64,000 bases of DNA from positions 815,625 through 879,624 of the forward strand of contig NZ_CM001557.1 of assembly GCF_000273375.1 (NCBI RefSeq), read 5' to 3'. The position numbers and the translations under genes are program-made. This DNA comes from Bartonella birtlesii IBS 325 (GTDB lineage: Bacteria; Pseudomonadota; Alphaproteobacteria; Rhizobiales; Rhizobiaceae). Of the stretch, positions 7,804 through 15,320 are shown piece by piece. Within the stretch, counting starts at the first letter, position 1, and every line of letters begins with the position of its first letter. The notes below the pieces were generated by a model, which did not search any database, was not told the origin of the DNA, and saw only the letters and a program-made list of their open reading frames with translations.

Positions 7804-10101
7804 TTAATCCGAAAGACTGGAGGTTATGGCTAAACGTTGCTGTTTTGCATAACGTTCAAGTGCTTGATTGACAGCGTCTCTGATTTCGTCCTTGAGACCA
7901 TTTGGTACTGAAATATTGAGATTTGTAATGGTTACACGGGCGTCTACTTCAACGGGTTTATGAACCGTAATTGGCTTTGGAGCTTTAAAGGCACCCACTT
8001 TATTTGTTGCCTGCATTTGTCCTGTTTCAACGACACTTGTATTAAAACCACTCTTGCGTTTTTCAGGTGGGGTATTTGTAACCACTACTGTATCCAGCAT
8101 TTTTTTTGCCCGTGCATTGGTTTCATCGGTAAAGGTTTTAATAGTCTGGGTTGAAGTTTTGTTGATTGAGACATTAAACCCTAACTTTTTTTTCATCCAG
8201 TTTGGCATCCAGCTGGTTAATTTGCTTATCATGCCGCTAAACCATTCAGACAGAGCATTCCATTGGCTTTTGATGCCGTCCCACAAGCTACCAATGAGAT
8301 TGGAACCTGCTTCCATTAAATCGATGCCAAACAGCCACTCAATCAATGCATTGATTTTTGTCGCAATCCAAGAGAGTGGTGAAAAGTTTTTAAAGAGTGT
8401 AAAGAGGTTACTGAAAATGTTACAACATAAGCTGTAAAAAGAATTCCACAAGTTGCTTATGAAGTTTACTACCGTATCCCAATGTTTGTAGAGCAGATAT
8501 CCAACTCCAACAAGGGCAGCAATACCAGCCATTATCCAGCCGATAGGTGTGGTCATGATTGCGATACCAAGCGATATAAAAGCAGAACTAACGGCCGTTA
8601 TTGCCGAAATCAGTGTCCCTACAAGAGTTAAAGCAAGACTGGCAACTGCAGAAGCAGCTGAGGCTAATGCTGAAAGCAGTGATCTTCCTAGAGTAGCAGA
8701 AAATCTAATAAAAGCTTTATCTGCTGCGATTATTTTTGAGAGCAGGGATTTTCCAAGATTTGCAGCCAGACCGGTAATTTTAGAACCAACGGAAGTGAAG
8801 GCTGAAAGCACTGGTCCTGAAAGAGCGAAAGCAAGCCTGATAAAAACTGCGCTTACTATGGCTAGTGATGTAAGCAGCCAGCCATTGATTTTGTCCCAAT
8901 TTTTGTAAAGCAGATATCCGGCTCCAACAAGAGCTGCAATGCCACCCATTAACCAACCGATAGGTGTCGTCATTATAGTATAACCAAGTGTGACAAACGC
9001 TGTCCCCACAGCGGCTAATGCGGCAATGAGTGGACCAAAAATGAATGAACCAAGTGCCACAAGTCCTACCTTAAAGAGGGTTATTTCACCAATCAACGGC
9101 TCTAGCCAGCGAAACCAGCCTTTAATCCTCTCCGTGAGATCGCTAATGCCTTTTCTTAAATCAGAAGTAGGATTAAACAAATCCTTCAGGGCTTTTTTTA
9201 AGGTTTTAGCCCACCCAGTAACGGTTGTTTGAATAAGGTCGCGGTTTTCATCAATCAATTTTGAGAAAGCATCAATCATATCATTGATGACGGGCATGAA
9301 ACGTGCACCAATAAAACTAGCGATACCCCCTATTTTTTTCTTAAAGGCACCAAGCTTATCACTTAAATCTGCTGCATATTGTGCGACATCGGCACCTATA
9401 AGCCATTTTCCTTTCCGCGCCTTTGCAAAGAGCTCTTTTATGGGCGCCATCCCTTGTGCAAGCATGGCTGCCATTTCCTTGCCATCACCACCAAAAAGCA
9501 GAGAAGCAATATGCTGTCTTTGTGCTTGATTTTTCATTTTACTCATCTTATCGGTAATTTCTTCCAACAAGGTAGAATTTGATTTGAGTTTTCCTGAGGC
9601 GTTTTTGACAGAAATACCAAGCGCCTCAAACCCCATAATGCCTCTTTGTTGTCCAGCATATGCTTGCGCCGAACGCCTATTTAAAGTTGCTAGAGATTGT
9701 TGAAAAAGTTCAGCGGAATATCCTGAATTATCGGCTGCATCGCCCCATAATTGAAGCGATGCAACACTCATCCCCAAATGTCGTGATGCGTGGTGAAGAC
9801 TATCCCCCAGATGCATGGTTTTCATTGTGAGGGCGGTCACACTTGCCACAAGTCCACCACCAGCAAGCCCTAAAACACCAGTAAAAACTGAAGCGCGGCT
9901 TGCTGCTGTGCCAAGGGCGCCTTGAACGCCATGAAGGCTTTTTGTCATGTTTTTGACGGCAGCAGAAAAGCGCGGAATACTCAATCTGTGCGAGAGTGTT
10001 TTTGACAATTTATCGAATTTTTTTTGAAGATGTTTAAGAGGTGCAGTGAGTTTATCTTCAAGAGACAACTTCACTTTTGCATCAGCAACTTTTTCACTCA
10101 T
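7804..10101 (-). CDS. T: tail tape measure protein
   Basis: This 765-residue protein sets tail length and threads through the tube. The N-terminus is a TP901-type tape-measure region (about residues 40-290: coiled-coil stretches, LQLWGDAADNSG), followed by hydrophobic segments. It contains a clear internal duplication: TTPIGWLMGGIAALVGAGYL (about residue 380) and TTPIGWIMAGIAALVGVGYL (about residue 515) with similar flanks, which suggests tail-length evolution by repeat gain. It follows gpE/E' with an ATGA overlap to E'. Confidence 0.9.
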   Translation of the reverse strand: MSEKVADAKVKLSLEDKLTAPLKHLQKKFDKLSKTLSHRLSIPRFSAAVKNMTKSLHGVQGALGTAASRASVFTGVLGLAGGGLVASVTALTMKTMHLGDSLHHASRHLGMSVASLQLWGDAADNSGYSAELFQQSLATLNRRSAQAYAGQQRGIMGFEALGISVKNASGKLKSNSTLLEEITDKMSKMKNQAQRQHIASLLFGGDGKEMAAMLAQGMAPIKELFAKARKGKWLIGADVAQYAADLSDKLGAFKKKIGGIASFIGARFMPVINDMIDAFSKLIDENRDLIQTTVTGWAKTLKKALKDLFNPTSDLRKGISDLTERIKGWFRWLEPLIGEITLFKVGLVALGSFIFGPLIAALAAVGTAFVTLGYTIMTTPIGWLMGGIAALVGAGYLLYKNWDKINGWLLTSLAIVSAVFIRLAFALSGPVLSAFTSVGSKITGLAANLGKSLLSKIIAADKAFIRFSATLGRSLLSALASAASAVASLALTLVGTLISAITAVSSAFISLGIAIMTTPIGWIMAGIAALVGVGYLLYKHWDTVVNFISNLWNSFYSLCCNIFSNLFTLFKNFSPLSWIATKINALIEWLFGIDLMEAGSNLIGSLWDGIKSQWNALSEWFSGMISKLTSWMPNWMKKKLGFNVSINKTSTQTIKTFTDETNARAKKMLDTVVVTNTPPEKRKSGFNTSVVETGQMQATNKVGAFKAPKPITVHKPVEVDARVTITNLNISVPNGLKDEIRDAVNQALERYAKQQRLAITSSLSD

Positions 10102-10258
10102 TTTGTCTTATACCTTTCTGCTGCTTGTTTTCGCCAGAATATTAACTCTTGCGGTTCCATTTCCATCATGTCCGAAAGGGACCAATGAAAAACAATGGCA
10201 ATATCGGCTATGAGTTTTGCGGCGGTTTCCCAGTCGAGGTGTCCCGCCGCTTGATAAA
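10098..10258 (-). CDS. E': tail assembly chaperone extension E' (-1 frame)
   Basis: This frame has no plausible start of its own but encodes a gpE'-like sequence, IAIVFHWSLSDMMEMEPQEL then IFWRKQAAERYKTK, ending in TGA overlapping the tape-measure ATG. It lies in the -1 frame of gpE and is open back to a TGA near 10290. A TTTT run at 10256-10259 (gpE codon TTT) allows a -1 slip. In P2, E+E' is made by programmed -1 frameshifting at the same place, and the same is inferred here. Confidence 0.75.
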
Positions 10259-10495
10259 AGACTCCAAAATCTCCCCAATGCTTGATAAGTCATCAATATC
10301 GAGTTCACCAACAGCCTCATGTGGCCATTCAGAAAGGCGCGAAACCATAGCAATTGTTTGTTCAACGCCTTCCTTCTTATCGATTGCTTGCACATCTTTT
10401 GTTTTGGGGCGCCGTAAGGTGATTTCGGTGTGTTCTTTTCCTTCAAATGTAATAGGTATAAGTAATTTATGTGTAATGCTTGTTTGTACTGTCAT
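10208..10495 (-). CDS. E: tail assembly chaperone gpE
   Basis: A 95-residue protein of the gpE-type tail assembly chaperone family (KLLIPITFEGKEHTEITLRR, VSRLSEWPHEAVGELDIDD). It lies between the tail tube gene FII and the tape measure gene, the fixed place of this chaperone. The C-terminal part overlaps the E' frame, so two products, E and the frameshifted E+E', are expected, which coat the tape measure during tail assembly. Confidence 0.85.
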   Translation of the reverse strand: MTVQTSITHKLLIPITFEGKEHTEITLRRPKTKDVQAIDKKEGVEQTIAMVSRLSEWPHEAVGELDIDDLSSIGEILESFIKRRDTSTGKPPQNS

Positions 10496-10497
10496 TT

Positions 10498-11004
10498 TTA
10501 TAATCCTATATTTGCTCTATGGTCTGCTAATTGATTAACGCCATTGAATTTTCTCACCAAGTTAAGGACATCTATCTCAACAATTTCCATATCTTTCTGG
10601 ACATATTTGAAATACTGCAATGTGAAGGTCGCTGTAGAAGTTGCTTTGCTTCCTGGTTGCCATTCTGCCATTTCAAAGCCTTTGCATATCCCTCTCATGG
10701 TGATGACAACACCTTCTGCGGGTGTGCCTTGGGCTTGCATCGAACTTCTCAATGAGATGTCAACATCGGACCGTCCCAACAGTGCCATTAACTCTGGAGA
10801 GCAATCAGAAATGGTCATGGTAAGGATGAGGGTTTCAAGACCAAGATCAACCTCAATGGAGCTATCCATGCCTCCGCCACGATAACTTTCAACGACCAAA
10901 CTCAAATTTGGTAGTGTTACGCTTTCACATTTTGCTTGATAGGGAATGCCGTCGACAAAAATATTAAAATATTTTAGAACCCTTGGTAAAACTGGTACAG
11001 TCAT
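10498..11004 (-). CDS. FII: major tail tube protein FII
   Basis: The 168-residue tail tube protein matches P2 FII in length and in the motifs VLKYFNIFVDGIPYQAKCES, EVDLGLETLILTMTISD and ATFTLQYFKYVQ. It forms the inner tube of the contractile tail. The start overlaps the sheath stop by one base (TAATG). Confidence 0.93.
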   Translation of the reverse strand: MTVPVLPRVLKYFNIFVDGIPYQAKCESVTLPNLSLVVESYRGGGMDSSIEVDLGLETLILTMTISDCSPELMALLGRSDVDISLRSSMQAQGTPAEGVVITMRGICKGFEMAEWQPGSKATSTATFTLQYFKYVQKDMEIVEIDVLNLVRKFNGVNQLADHRANIGL

Positions 11005-12395
11005 TAAAAGATCTCCTCTAAGTAATCATTCACAATGCGTGAACGGAAAGTGATGTGTTCTACTGGTGTTGTTGGTGTGAATTCGACATTGAAATAGACT
11101 TTGCCGCTTTCAATAGCGCTTGCTGTATTCAATTCTGGATCAGGAGTACAATGCCCCCCAAGAATGGCGCCTTGCGCTTTTAGATCACGCAAATAGGCAT
11201 TAACGCTTTCACTCACGTCACTCATGTAGGTTTTTTTGATATTGCGGTCGACAGCCCATAGATGCCCGCGCAAAATGGCGTCATTGATCATATCTGCGGT
11301 TCTCACCACCGATAAGAAAGCAAACTTTGTATCGCTTGAAAGGGTGCGATTACCCCAAAGACGATAACCATTTTCACGAATAATGCTTGTGATGTTTTGT
11401 TCATTAAGAAGGTTGGCGCGGCTTGATCTATCACCAATGGAAAAATCAATGGGGCGCGCAATTCCCACAATGCCATTTATCACTTTGTTTGAAGGAGAAT
11501 GCCAAAAACCGTGTGTAAAATCAGTTTTAGCAATGACACCTGCAACTGCTGCACTTGCTGGCTGTTCTACAATTTTTCCATCATGATTTACCTTTACAAA
11601 AGGGTCAACGATAATGGCGCGCTTTGAATCAAAATCCTTTGCTGTGCTGAGTGCTGCTTCGTCTGTGCTGTTTGGTGCATCAAGCACCACAATAGCGCGT
11701 AGGCGTTCAGCAATGCCAATGAGTTCTGCCGCTACTGGATTAGAGGTTGTACTGATCTCGGCTTTAGCTGTCGCACCAGTGCCATCTCCTTCAATCGTCA
11801 CAGTTGGGGCGGTTTGATAATCAAAGCCACTGTCCTTAATGACAACAGAAGTCACTTTTCCATCGCTAAGAATTGCTTCTGCTTGTGCACCGCCTTCGAT
11901 TTTAACGCTTGCTTGTGTGTAACCACTGCCTTGGTTTGTTACATCAATCTTGCTAAGACTTATAGGGCGTTTGTGTGTAAAACCTGGGGCAATAAGAATG
12001 CGTGGTGTTTGTCCAAGAATTGATTGTGCGCCAATTAAAGCATGGACACCTTCATAAGCGCCATTTGCGTTCACACCGCCTAGAATATTGGCAAGTGTCG
12101 CGCTTTCATTATCACCTTCGTTCACACGTACGACGACAACAATAGCACCCACTTGTTTGAAAATCAGGTCAAGGGCATTGGGTAGGGTGCCTTGACGCTT
12201 GCCTGTTTTATCCAGTTTAGCGGCTTGTGAAAGAGAACCGGTAACCAAAACCGGTGTGTTAAGAGGAAAGGCTTGTTCATCAGCATCGGGCGCCGTGCCA
12301 ACAATCCCGATAACTGCGGATTGAACCGCGCGAAGGGGGCGTGTACCGTCGTCAACCTCAACGACTTCAACACCGTGTAGAAAACCTGTTGCCAT
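11004..12395 (-). CDS. FI: tail sheath protein FI with inserted domain
   Basis: A 463-residue contractile sheath protein. N- and C-terminal sheath motifs are present (FLHGVEVVEVDDGTRPLRAV; LWAVDRNIKKTYMSDVSESV; VEFTPTTPVEHITFRSRIVN). About residues 150-220 form an insert with the repeat GSGYTQASVKIEG and FDYQTAPTVTIEGDGTGAT, a beta-rich surface-decoration type not needed for the sheath core. It leads the FI to D block. Upstream, instead of the fibre genes, lies the + strand C4-ant cassette. Confidence 0.92.
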   Translation of the reverse strand: MATGFLHGVEVVEVDDGTRPLRAVQSAVIGIVGTAPDADEQAFPLNTPVLVTGSLSQAAKLDKTGKRQGTLPNALDLIFKQVGAIVVVVRVNEGDNESATLANILGGVNANGAYEGVHALIGAQSILGQTPRILIAPGFTHKRPISLSKIDVTNQGSGYTQASVKIEGGAQAEAILSDGKVTSVVIKDSGFDYQTAPTVTIEGDGTGATAKAEISTTSNPVAAELIGIAERLRAIVVLDAPNSTDEAALSTAKDFDSKRAIIVDPFVKVNHDGKIVEQPASAAVAGVIAKTDFTHGFWHSPSNKVINGIVGIARPIDFSIGDRSSRANLLNEQNITSIIRENGYRLWGNRTLSSDTKFAFLSVVRTADMINDAILRGHLWAVDRNIKKTYMSDVSESVNAYLRDLKAQGAILGGHCTPDPELNTASAIESGKVYFNVEFTPTTPVEHITFRSRIVNDYLEEIF

Positions 12396-12511
12396 ACTTT
12401 ATGCTCCTTTAAATGAGGGGTGAATGAAAATGAATGGGAAAAATGAGATTGGTGAAGGCCGTTCTGACGAGCGACTTGACAAAATGTTTAAAACCGTTAG
12501 ATTCATACAAA

Positions 12512-12705
12512 GGTGCTTGAAAAACACCTCAAAACAACAAGCGGATTGGTTGCCGAAATAATCAATTTTCCGCCAATTAAAGACTTTGACTCATTGTATG
12601 CTGTGCGCATATAATAGTGTTTGTCGGGTGTGGTTATGCTATACAATACCCTTAGGGGAAAGGCATAACGACGGGCTTGTTGCCGTGTTTTTCAGCGCCC
12701 GGCAT
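12512..12705 (+). ncRNA. truncated C4-type RNA, copy L4 (no ant gene)
   Basis: The promoter is TTGACA (12476-12481), 16 bp, TAGATT (12498-12503). b1 TTGAAAAACAC and a1 CAACAAG (12535-12541) are complementary to a' CTTGTTG (12676-12682) and b' (12685-12695). The internal stem is GTTATGC/GCATAAC where other copies have GTTACGC/GCGTAAC, a compensatory pair. The copy stops at CCGGCATTC and has no a2/b2 or ant gene. Its intact a1/a' pairing suggests a still functional RNA. No a2 in this window matches its a' word. Confidence 0.7.
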
Positions 12706-12786
12706 TCAGAGATGAAATTAGCAAAAATATCAAAAAATTATCAGAAGCTACTTGACAATGTGGCGACAATATGAATAATCGAATCA

Positions 12787-13024
12787 GGTGCTTGAAAAAC
12801 ACCTTAAACCAATAGCGGATGGATTGCCGATACAGTCTCTTTTCCGCACATTAAAGGCTTTGACTCATTGTATGTTACACGCATATAATGGCTTTGTCGG
12901 GTGTGGTTACGCTATACAATACCCTTACGGGAAAAGCGTAACGACGGACTATTGGCCGTGTTTTTCAGCACCCGGCACTCTTTTCAGAGTGTCAATGAAA
13001 AACATCTAACCAATAGGAGTTCAC
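12787..13024 (+). ncRNA. c4: C4-type antisense RNA leader, copy L5
   Basis: The promoter is TTGACA (12752-12757), 16 bp, AATAAT (12774-12779). a1 CCAATAG (12809-12815), a' CTATTGG (12949-12955), b' GTGTTTTTCAG (12958-12968), b2 TGAAAAAC (12996-13003), a2 CCAATAG (13010-13016) overlapping AGGAG (13015-13019). Hairpins GTTACGC/GCGTAAC and CACTC/GAGTG are present. The first 180 bases are almost identical to L3 in the opposite orientation. Confidence 0.85.
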
Positions 13025-13765
13025 ATGAACACTCTTATTCCGATATCGGAACAAACTGTTGGACAGGAAATTGTTCAAACAGTAAATGCACGTGAATTGC
13101 ATAGTTTTTTAGAAGTAGGTAAAAAATTTGCGGACTGGATTACCGAACGTATCAACAAATATAATTTGGTAGAAAATCAAGACTTTGTTTGCTTCCCTAT
13201 TTTGGGAAGCAAAGGCAGAGGTGGCCACAATCGTAAAGATTATCATCTAACTTTAAGTGTAGCAAAAGAGCTTTCTATGCTTGAGAACAATAAGAAAGGT
13301 AGAGAAGCTCGTTTATACTTTATCAAATGTGAACGGCTTTTGAAACAAGTAGCAACACCACAAGTTGACTACTCTAAACCCGAAGCATTACTTGGTGTTT
13401 TGAATCACTTACAAAGCCAAATAGAGCAGAAAGATCATGTTATTGCAGAATTAGCACCAAAAGCAAAAGCTTTGGATGGTTTAAAACGCTCTGATGGTTT
13501 GTTTGGTCTTATTGAAGCAGCAAAGATGTTAGAGGTACGACCAAAGGACTTAACGGATTACTTGCGAAAACATGATTGGGTGTATCGACGTGCTCCAGGG
13601 GCACCTTTATTACCATATCAAGATAAAATCAAGAAAGGATTCATGGATTGCCCTGCTATTACCATTCAAAGACCGGACGGAACAGAAAAAATACTCCCTT
13701 CAACAAAAATCACACCAAAAGGATTAGCTTGTTTGAGAGAACAAATCCATGGAGGTGTACAATGA
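13025..13765 (+). CDS. ant: AntA-KilAC antirepressor
   Basis: A 246-residue antirepressor with an AntA domain (NARELHSFLEVGKKFADWI, KDYHLTLSVAKELSMLENN, ARLYFIKCERLLK), a coiled linker and a KilAC domain (from about residue 150), nearly identical to the genes at 4578 and 35222 from residue 100 on. The variable stretch after ENQDFV (about residues 55-78) differs between paralogues. It is transcribed opposite to the flanking tail genes from its own C4 promoter. ATGA overlap with the next gene. Confidence 0.9.
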   Translation: MNTLIPISEQTVGQEIVQTVNARELHSFLEVGKKFADWITERINKYNLVENQDFVCFPILGSKGRGGHNRKDYHLTLSVAKELSMLENNKKGREARLYFIKCERLLKQVATPQVDYSKPEALLGVLNHLQSQIEQKDHVIAELAPKAKALDGLKRSDGLFGLIEAAKMLEVRPKDLTDYLRKHDWVYRRAPGAPLLPYQDKIKKGFMDCPAITIQRPDGTEKILPSTKITPKGLACLREQIHGGVQ

Positions 13766-14043
13766 AGAAGATAGATACTAACTTCTTATGCGATTTATGG
13801 ATGGCGTTATCACAGTTTTCTAGACATGAAAATATGAGCGACAAAGAGTGTACTGCTTTGGTTGATACTATGAGCGTAGTGGAAAAAGCTTTGATTTTAA
13901 AACTTCAAAATGAGGTGCCCAATATACTTAAAATCTTAACAGTTCTAACAGATTTTGGAGATTCAGAACTACCGCATAGCATGAATCCGTTATTGCAAGC
14001 TTATGCTCCTACTTTGGAGAATCCCGTTGTGAAAGCTGCTTAG
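13762..14043 (+). CDS. small conserved protein coupled to ant, copy 2
   Basis: A 93-residue paralogue of the gene at 4303 (MKKIDTNFLCDLWMALSQFS at the start; C-terminus VVKAA). The start overlaps the ant stop by ATGA with GGAGGTG upstream. No family is recognised. The strict linkage to KilAC antirepressors suggests shared function. Confidence 0.8.
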   Translation: MKKIDTNFLCDLWMALSQFSRHENMSDKECTALVDTMSVVEKALILKLQNEVPNILKILTVLTDFGDSELPHSMNPLLQAYAPTLENPVVKAA

Positions 14044-14060
14044 CTTAAAACACGATTCAT

Positions 14061-14083
14061 CTCCCCGTTCTGAAAATGGGGAG
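14061..14083. repeat. GC-rich palindrome E3
   Basis: CTCCCC pairs with GGGGAG around a 10-nt centre, directly after the coupled small gene. It belongs to the family of cassette-end palindromes and probably terminates the ant transcript before the toxin-antitoxin operon. Confidence 0.55.
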
Positions 14084-14110
14084 GTGGTTAATGCCGTAAA
14101 ATATCTTTAC

Positions 14111-14142
14111 ATAATACACATTATACGTATAATATGTATTAT
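14111..14142. promoter_or_regulatory. TA autoregulatory operator (32-bp palindrome)
   Basis: Bases 14111-14142 form a near-perfect dyad centred on TACG|TA-like sequence (ATAATACA ... TGTATTAT arms, one mismatched pair) that includes TATAAT (14128-14133). It lies 22 bp before the antitoxin start. It is very likely the operator where the Phd-type antitoxin represses its own operon. Confidence 0.75.
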
Positions 14143-14164
14143 GCATTAAAGATAGGATGTGCCT

Positions 14165-14416
14165 ATGAAAAAATATAGTTTTACAGATGTAAACCGCGGG
14201 GCAGGCGATATTTTAGACGAGGCTATGTCTACACCTGTAGCTTTAACAAAGCGAGGGCGTGAAAAAATCATTATGCTTCCTGTTGATTTATATCATGAAT
14301 TAATAAAAGCGCGTTCTGGCGCACAATCTTTTGTTTATGCAGATGCACCTCAAAATATATTAGATGATTTAGATCGTGGTTTAGATGACATTTTGAATAG
14401 TAACGAACATGCTTAA
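14165..14416 (+). CDS. Phd/YefM-type antitoxin
   Basis: An 83-residue antitoxin: FTDVNRGAGDILDEAMSTPV then ALTKRGREKIIMLPVDLYHEL is the Phd/YefM DNA-binding fold, followed by an unstructured acidic tail (about residues 58-83) that would wrap the toxin. The ATG at 14165 is chosen because AGGA lies 8 bases upstream; a GTG at 14159 is in frame. Overlaps the toxin gene by 8 nt. It should repress from the palindrome at 14111. Confidence 0.85.
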   Translation: MKKYSFTDVNRGAGDILDEAMSTPVALTKRGREKIIMLPVDLYHELIKARSGAQSFVYADAPQNILDDLDRGLDDILNSNEHA

Positions 14417-14795
14417 AGCAGGGGATGTTGTACAATATTATTATTTATGGCACGAACAAGCGCAAAAAGGTGAACATTCAGGACGTAAAGCGCGTCCTTC
14501 CTGTGTTATGGTTAAAACTGAAAGCCATTTCTTTTTGTTTCCTATCACTTCTCAAGAACCTATTAATTTGCAGTTTAGCTTAAAAATACCTGAGATAGAA
14601 TGTAAGCGTGTGGGTTTACAAAAGCAGTCTTGGGTGCGTGTTGATGAATTTAATGTTGTTCCTTGCGAATCTTTGTTTGACTTTGAAGATTTAAAACCAC
14701 AAGGGCGCTTTAGTCTTGCTTTCGTTCGTAAAATTGCACTTAAAATTAAAGAAGTTAAAGCAATAAAACCACTTAGAAAAGTTTCTAGAGACTGA
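14409..14795 (+). CDS. PemK/MazF-like toxin
   Basis: A 128-residue protein with the start GDVVQYYYLWHEQAQKGEHS, GRKARPSCVM and FFLFPITSQEP typical of the rhizobial PemK/MazF-like growth inhibitor family, which usually act as RNA endonucleases. Slightly longer than MazF. Pairs with a Phd-type antitoxin rather than MazE, a known mix-and-match. The 3' end faces an orphan HigA gene 9 bp away. Confidence 0.8.
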   Translation: MLKAGDVVQYYYLWHEQAQKGEHSGRKARPSCVMVKTESHFFLFPITSQEPINLQFSLKIPEIECKRVGLQKQSWVRVDEFNVVPCESLFDFEDLKPQGRFSLAFVRKIALKIKEVKAIKPLRKVSRD

Positions 14796-14804
14796 GTGAT
14801 ACAA

Positions 14805-15113
14805 TTAAACAGTGTGAAGTACCGGAACTTTGCTAACATCTGTTTCACGCTCTGCATGCCAAGCATCATAATTGGCTTGCATACGTAACCATATTGCTGC
14901 TCCATTCCCAAACATCTTTCCAAGACAAGCCGAAAGAGAAGGGGAGATAGGTTTTTCTGCATTTAGAATATCATAGAGATGTTGGCGTGATATACCAAGC
15001 ATCTGTGCGATTTCTGTCTTCGTTTTGCCAGTTTCAGGAATAATTTCTGCTAAAACTTCTCCCGGATGAGTAGGGCAACGATTTTTATCTCTTTGTGCAG
15101 GAATGTCATTCAT
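14805..15113 (-). CDS. orphan HigA/VapI-type antitoxin
   Basis: A 102-residue XRE-type HTH protein: CPTHPGEVLAEIIPETGKTK, IAQMLGISRQHLYDIL, and FGNGAAIWLRMQANYDAWHA are the classic HigA/VapI motifs. The ATG at 15113 has AAAGGG upstream. No HigB-like toxin gene is seen in the 200 bp before it, so it may be an orphan that protects against a related toxin or acts as a regulator. Confidence 0.85.
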   Translation of the reverse strand: MNDIPAQRDKNRCPTHPGEVLAEIIPETGKTKTEIAQMLGISRQHLYDILNAEKPISPSLSACLGKMFGNGAAIWLRMQANYDAWHAERETDVSKVPVLHTV

Positions 15114-15320
15114 AATTGTACCCTTTCTTAATAAAGTGAATACCATGATTAAATTCTATTGTCATCTTGCTCTCCAAATTAATGAAGAGACCATAAAATC
15201 ATCTACACTCTCTCATAAGCCTGACGCTGTCAGTCAAAAATGGTTTTAAAGAAAGAAAATCATACAAGCTCGCTTATAGAATAGCTATCCATTTGACTTG
15301 CGCTATTTTTGGTTTTGTAT
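15114..15320. other. non-coding stretch before orphan higA
   Basis: The stretch contains the ribosome-binding region of the orphan higA and about 180 bp without a recognisable gene. The higB toxin expected upstream of higA is not visible in any frame. Confidence 0.4.

Noticed and set aside
10108..10446. A 112-codon open frame overlapping gpE
   Set aside because: It is in a third frame, unrelated to E or E', and shows no recognisable protein.
5307..13024. A group I/II intron or bridge-RNA type element as explanation for the a/b guide words
   Set aside because: There is no intron-encoded protein, reverse transcriptase or recombinase linked to the leaders, and the layout of words around the ant ribosome-binding site matches C4 antisense control.
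15114..15320. A HigB toxin gene partner for the orphan HigA
   Set aside because: No frame in the 200 bp upstream shows HigB motifs.
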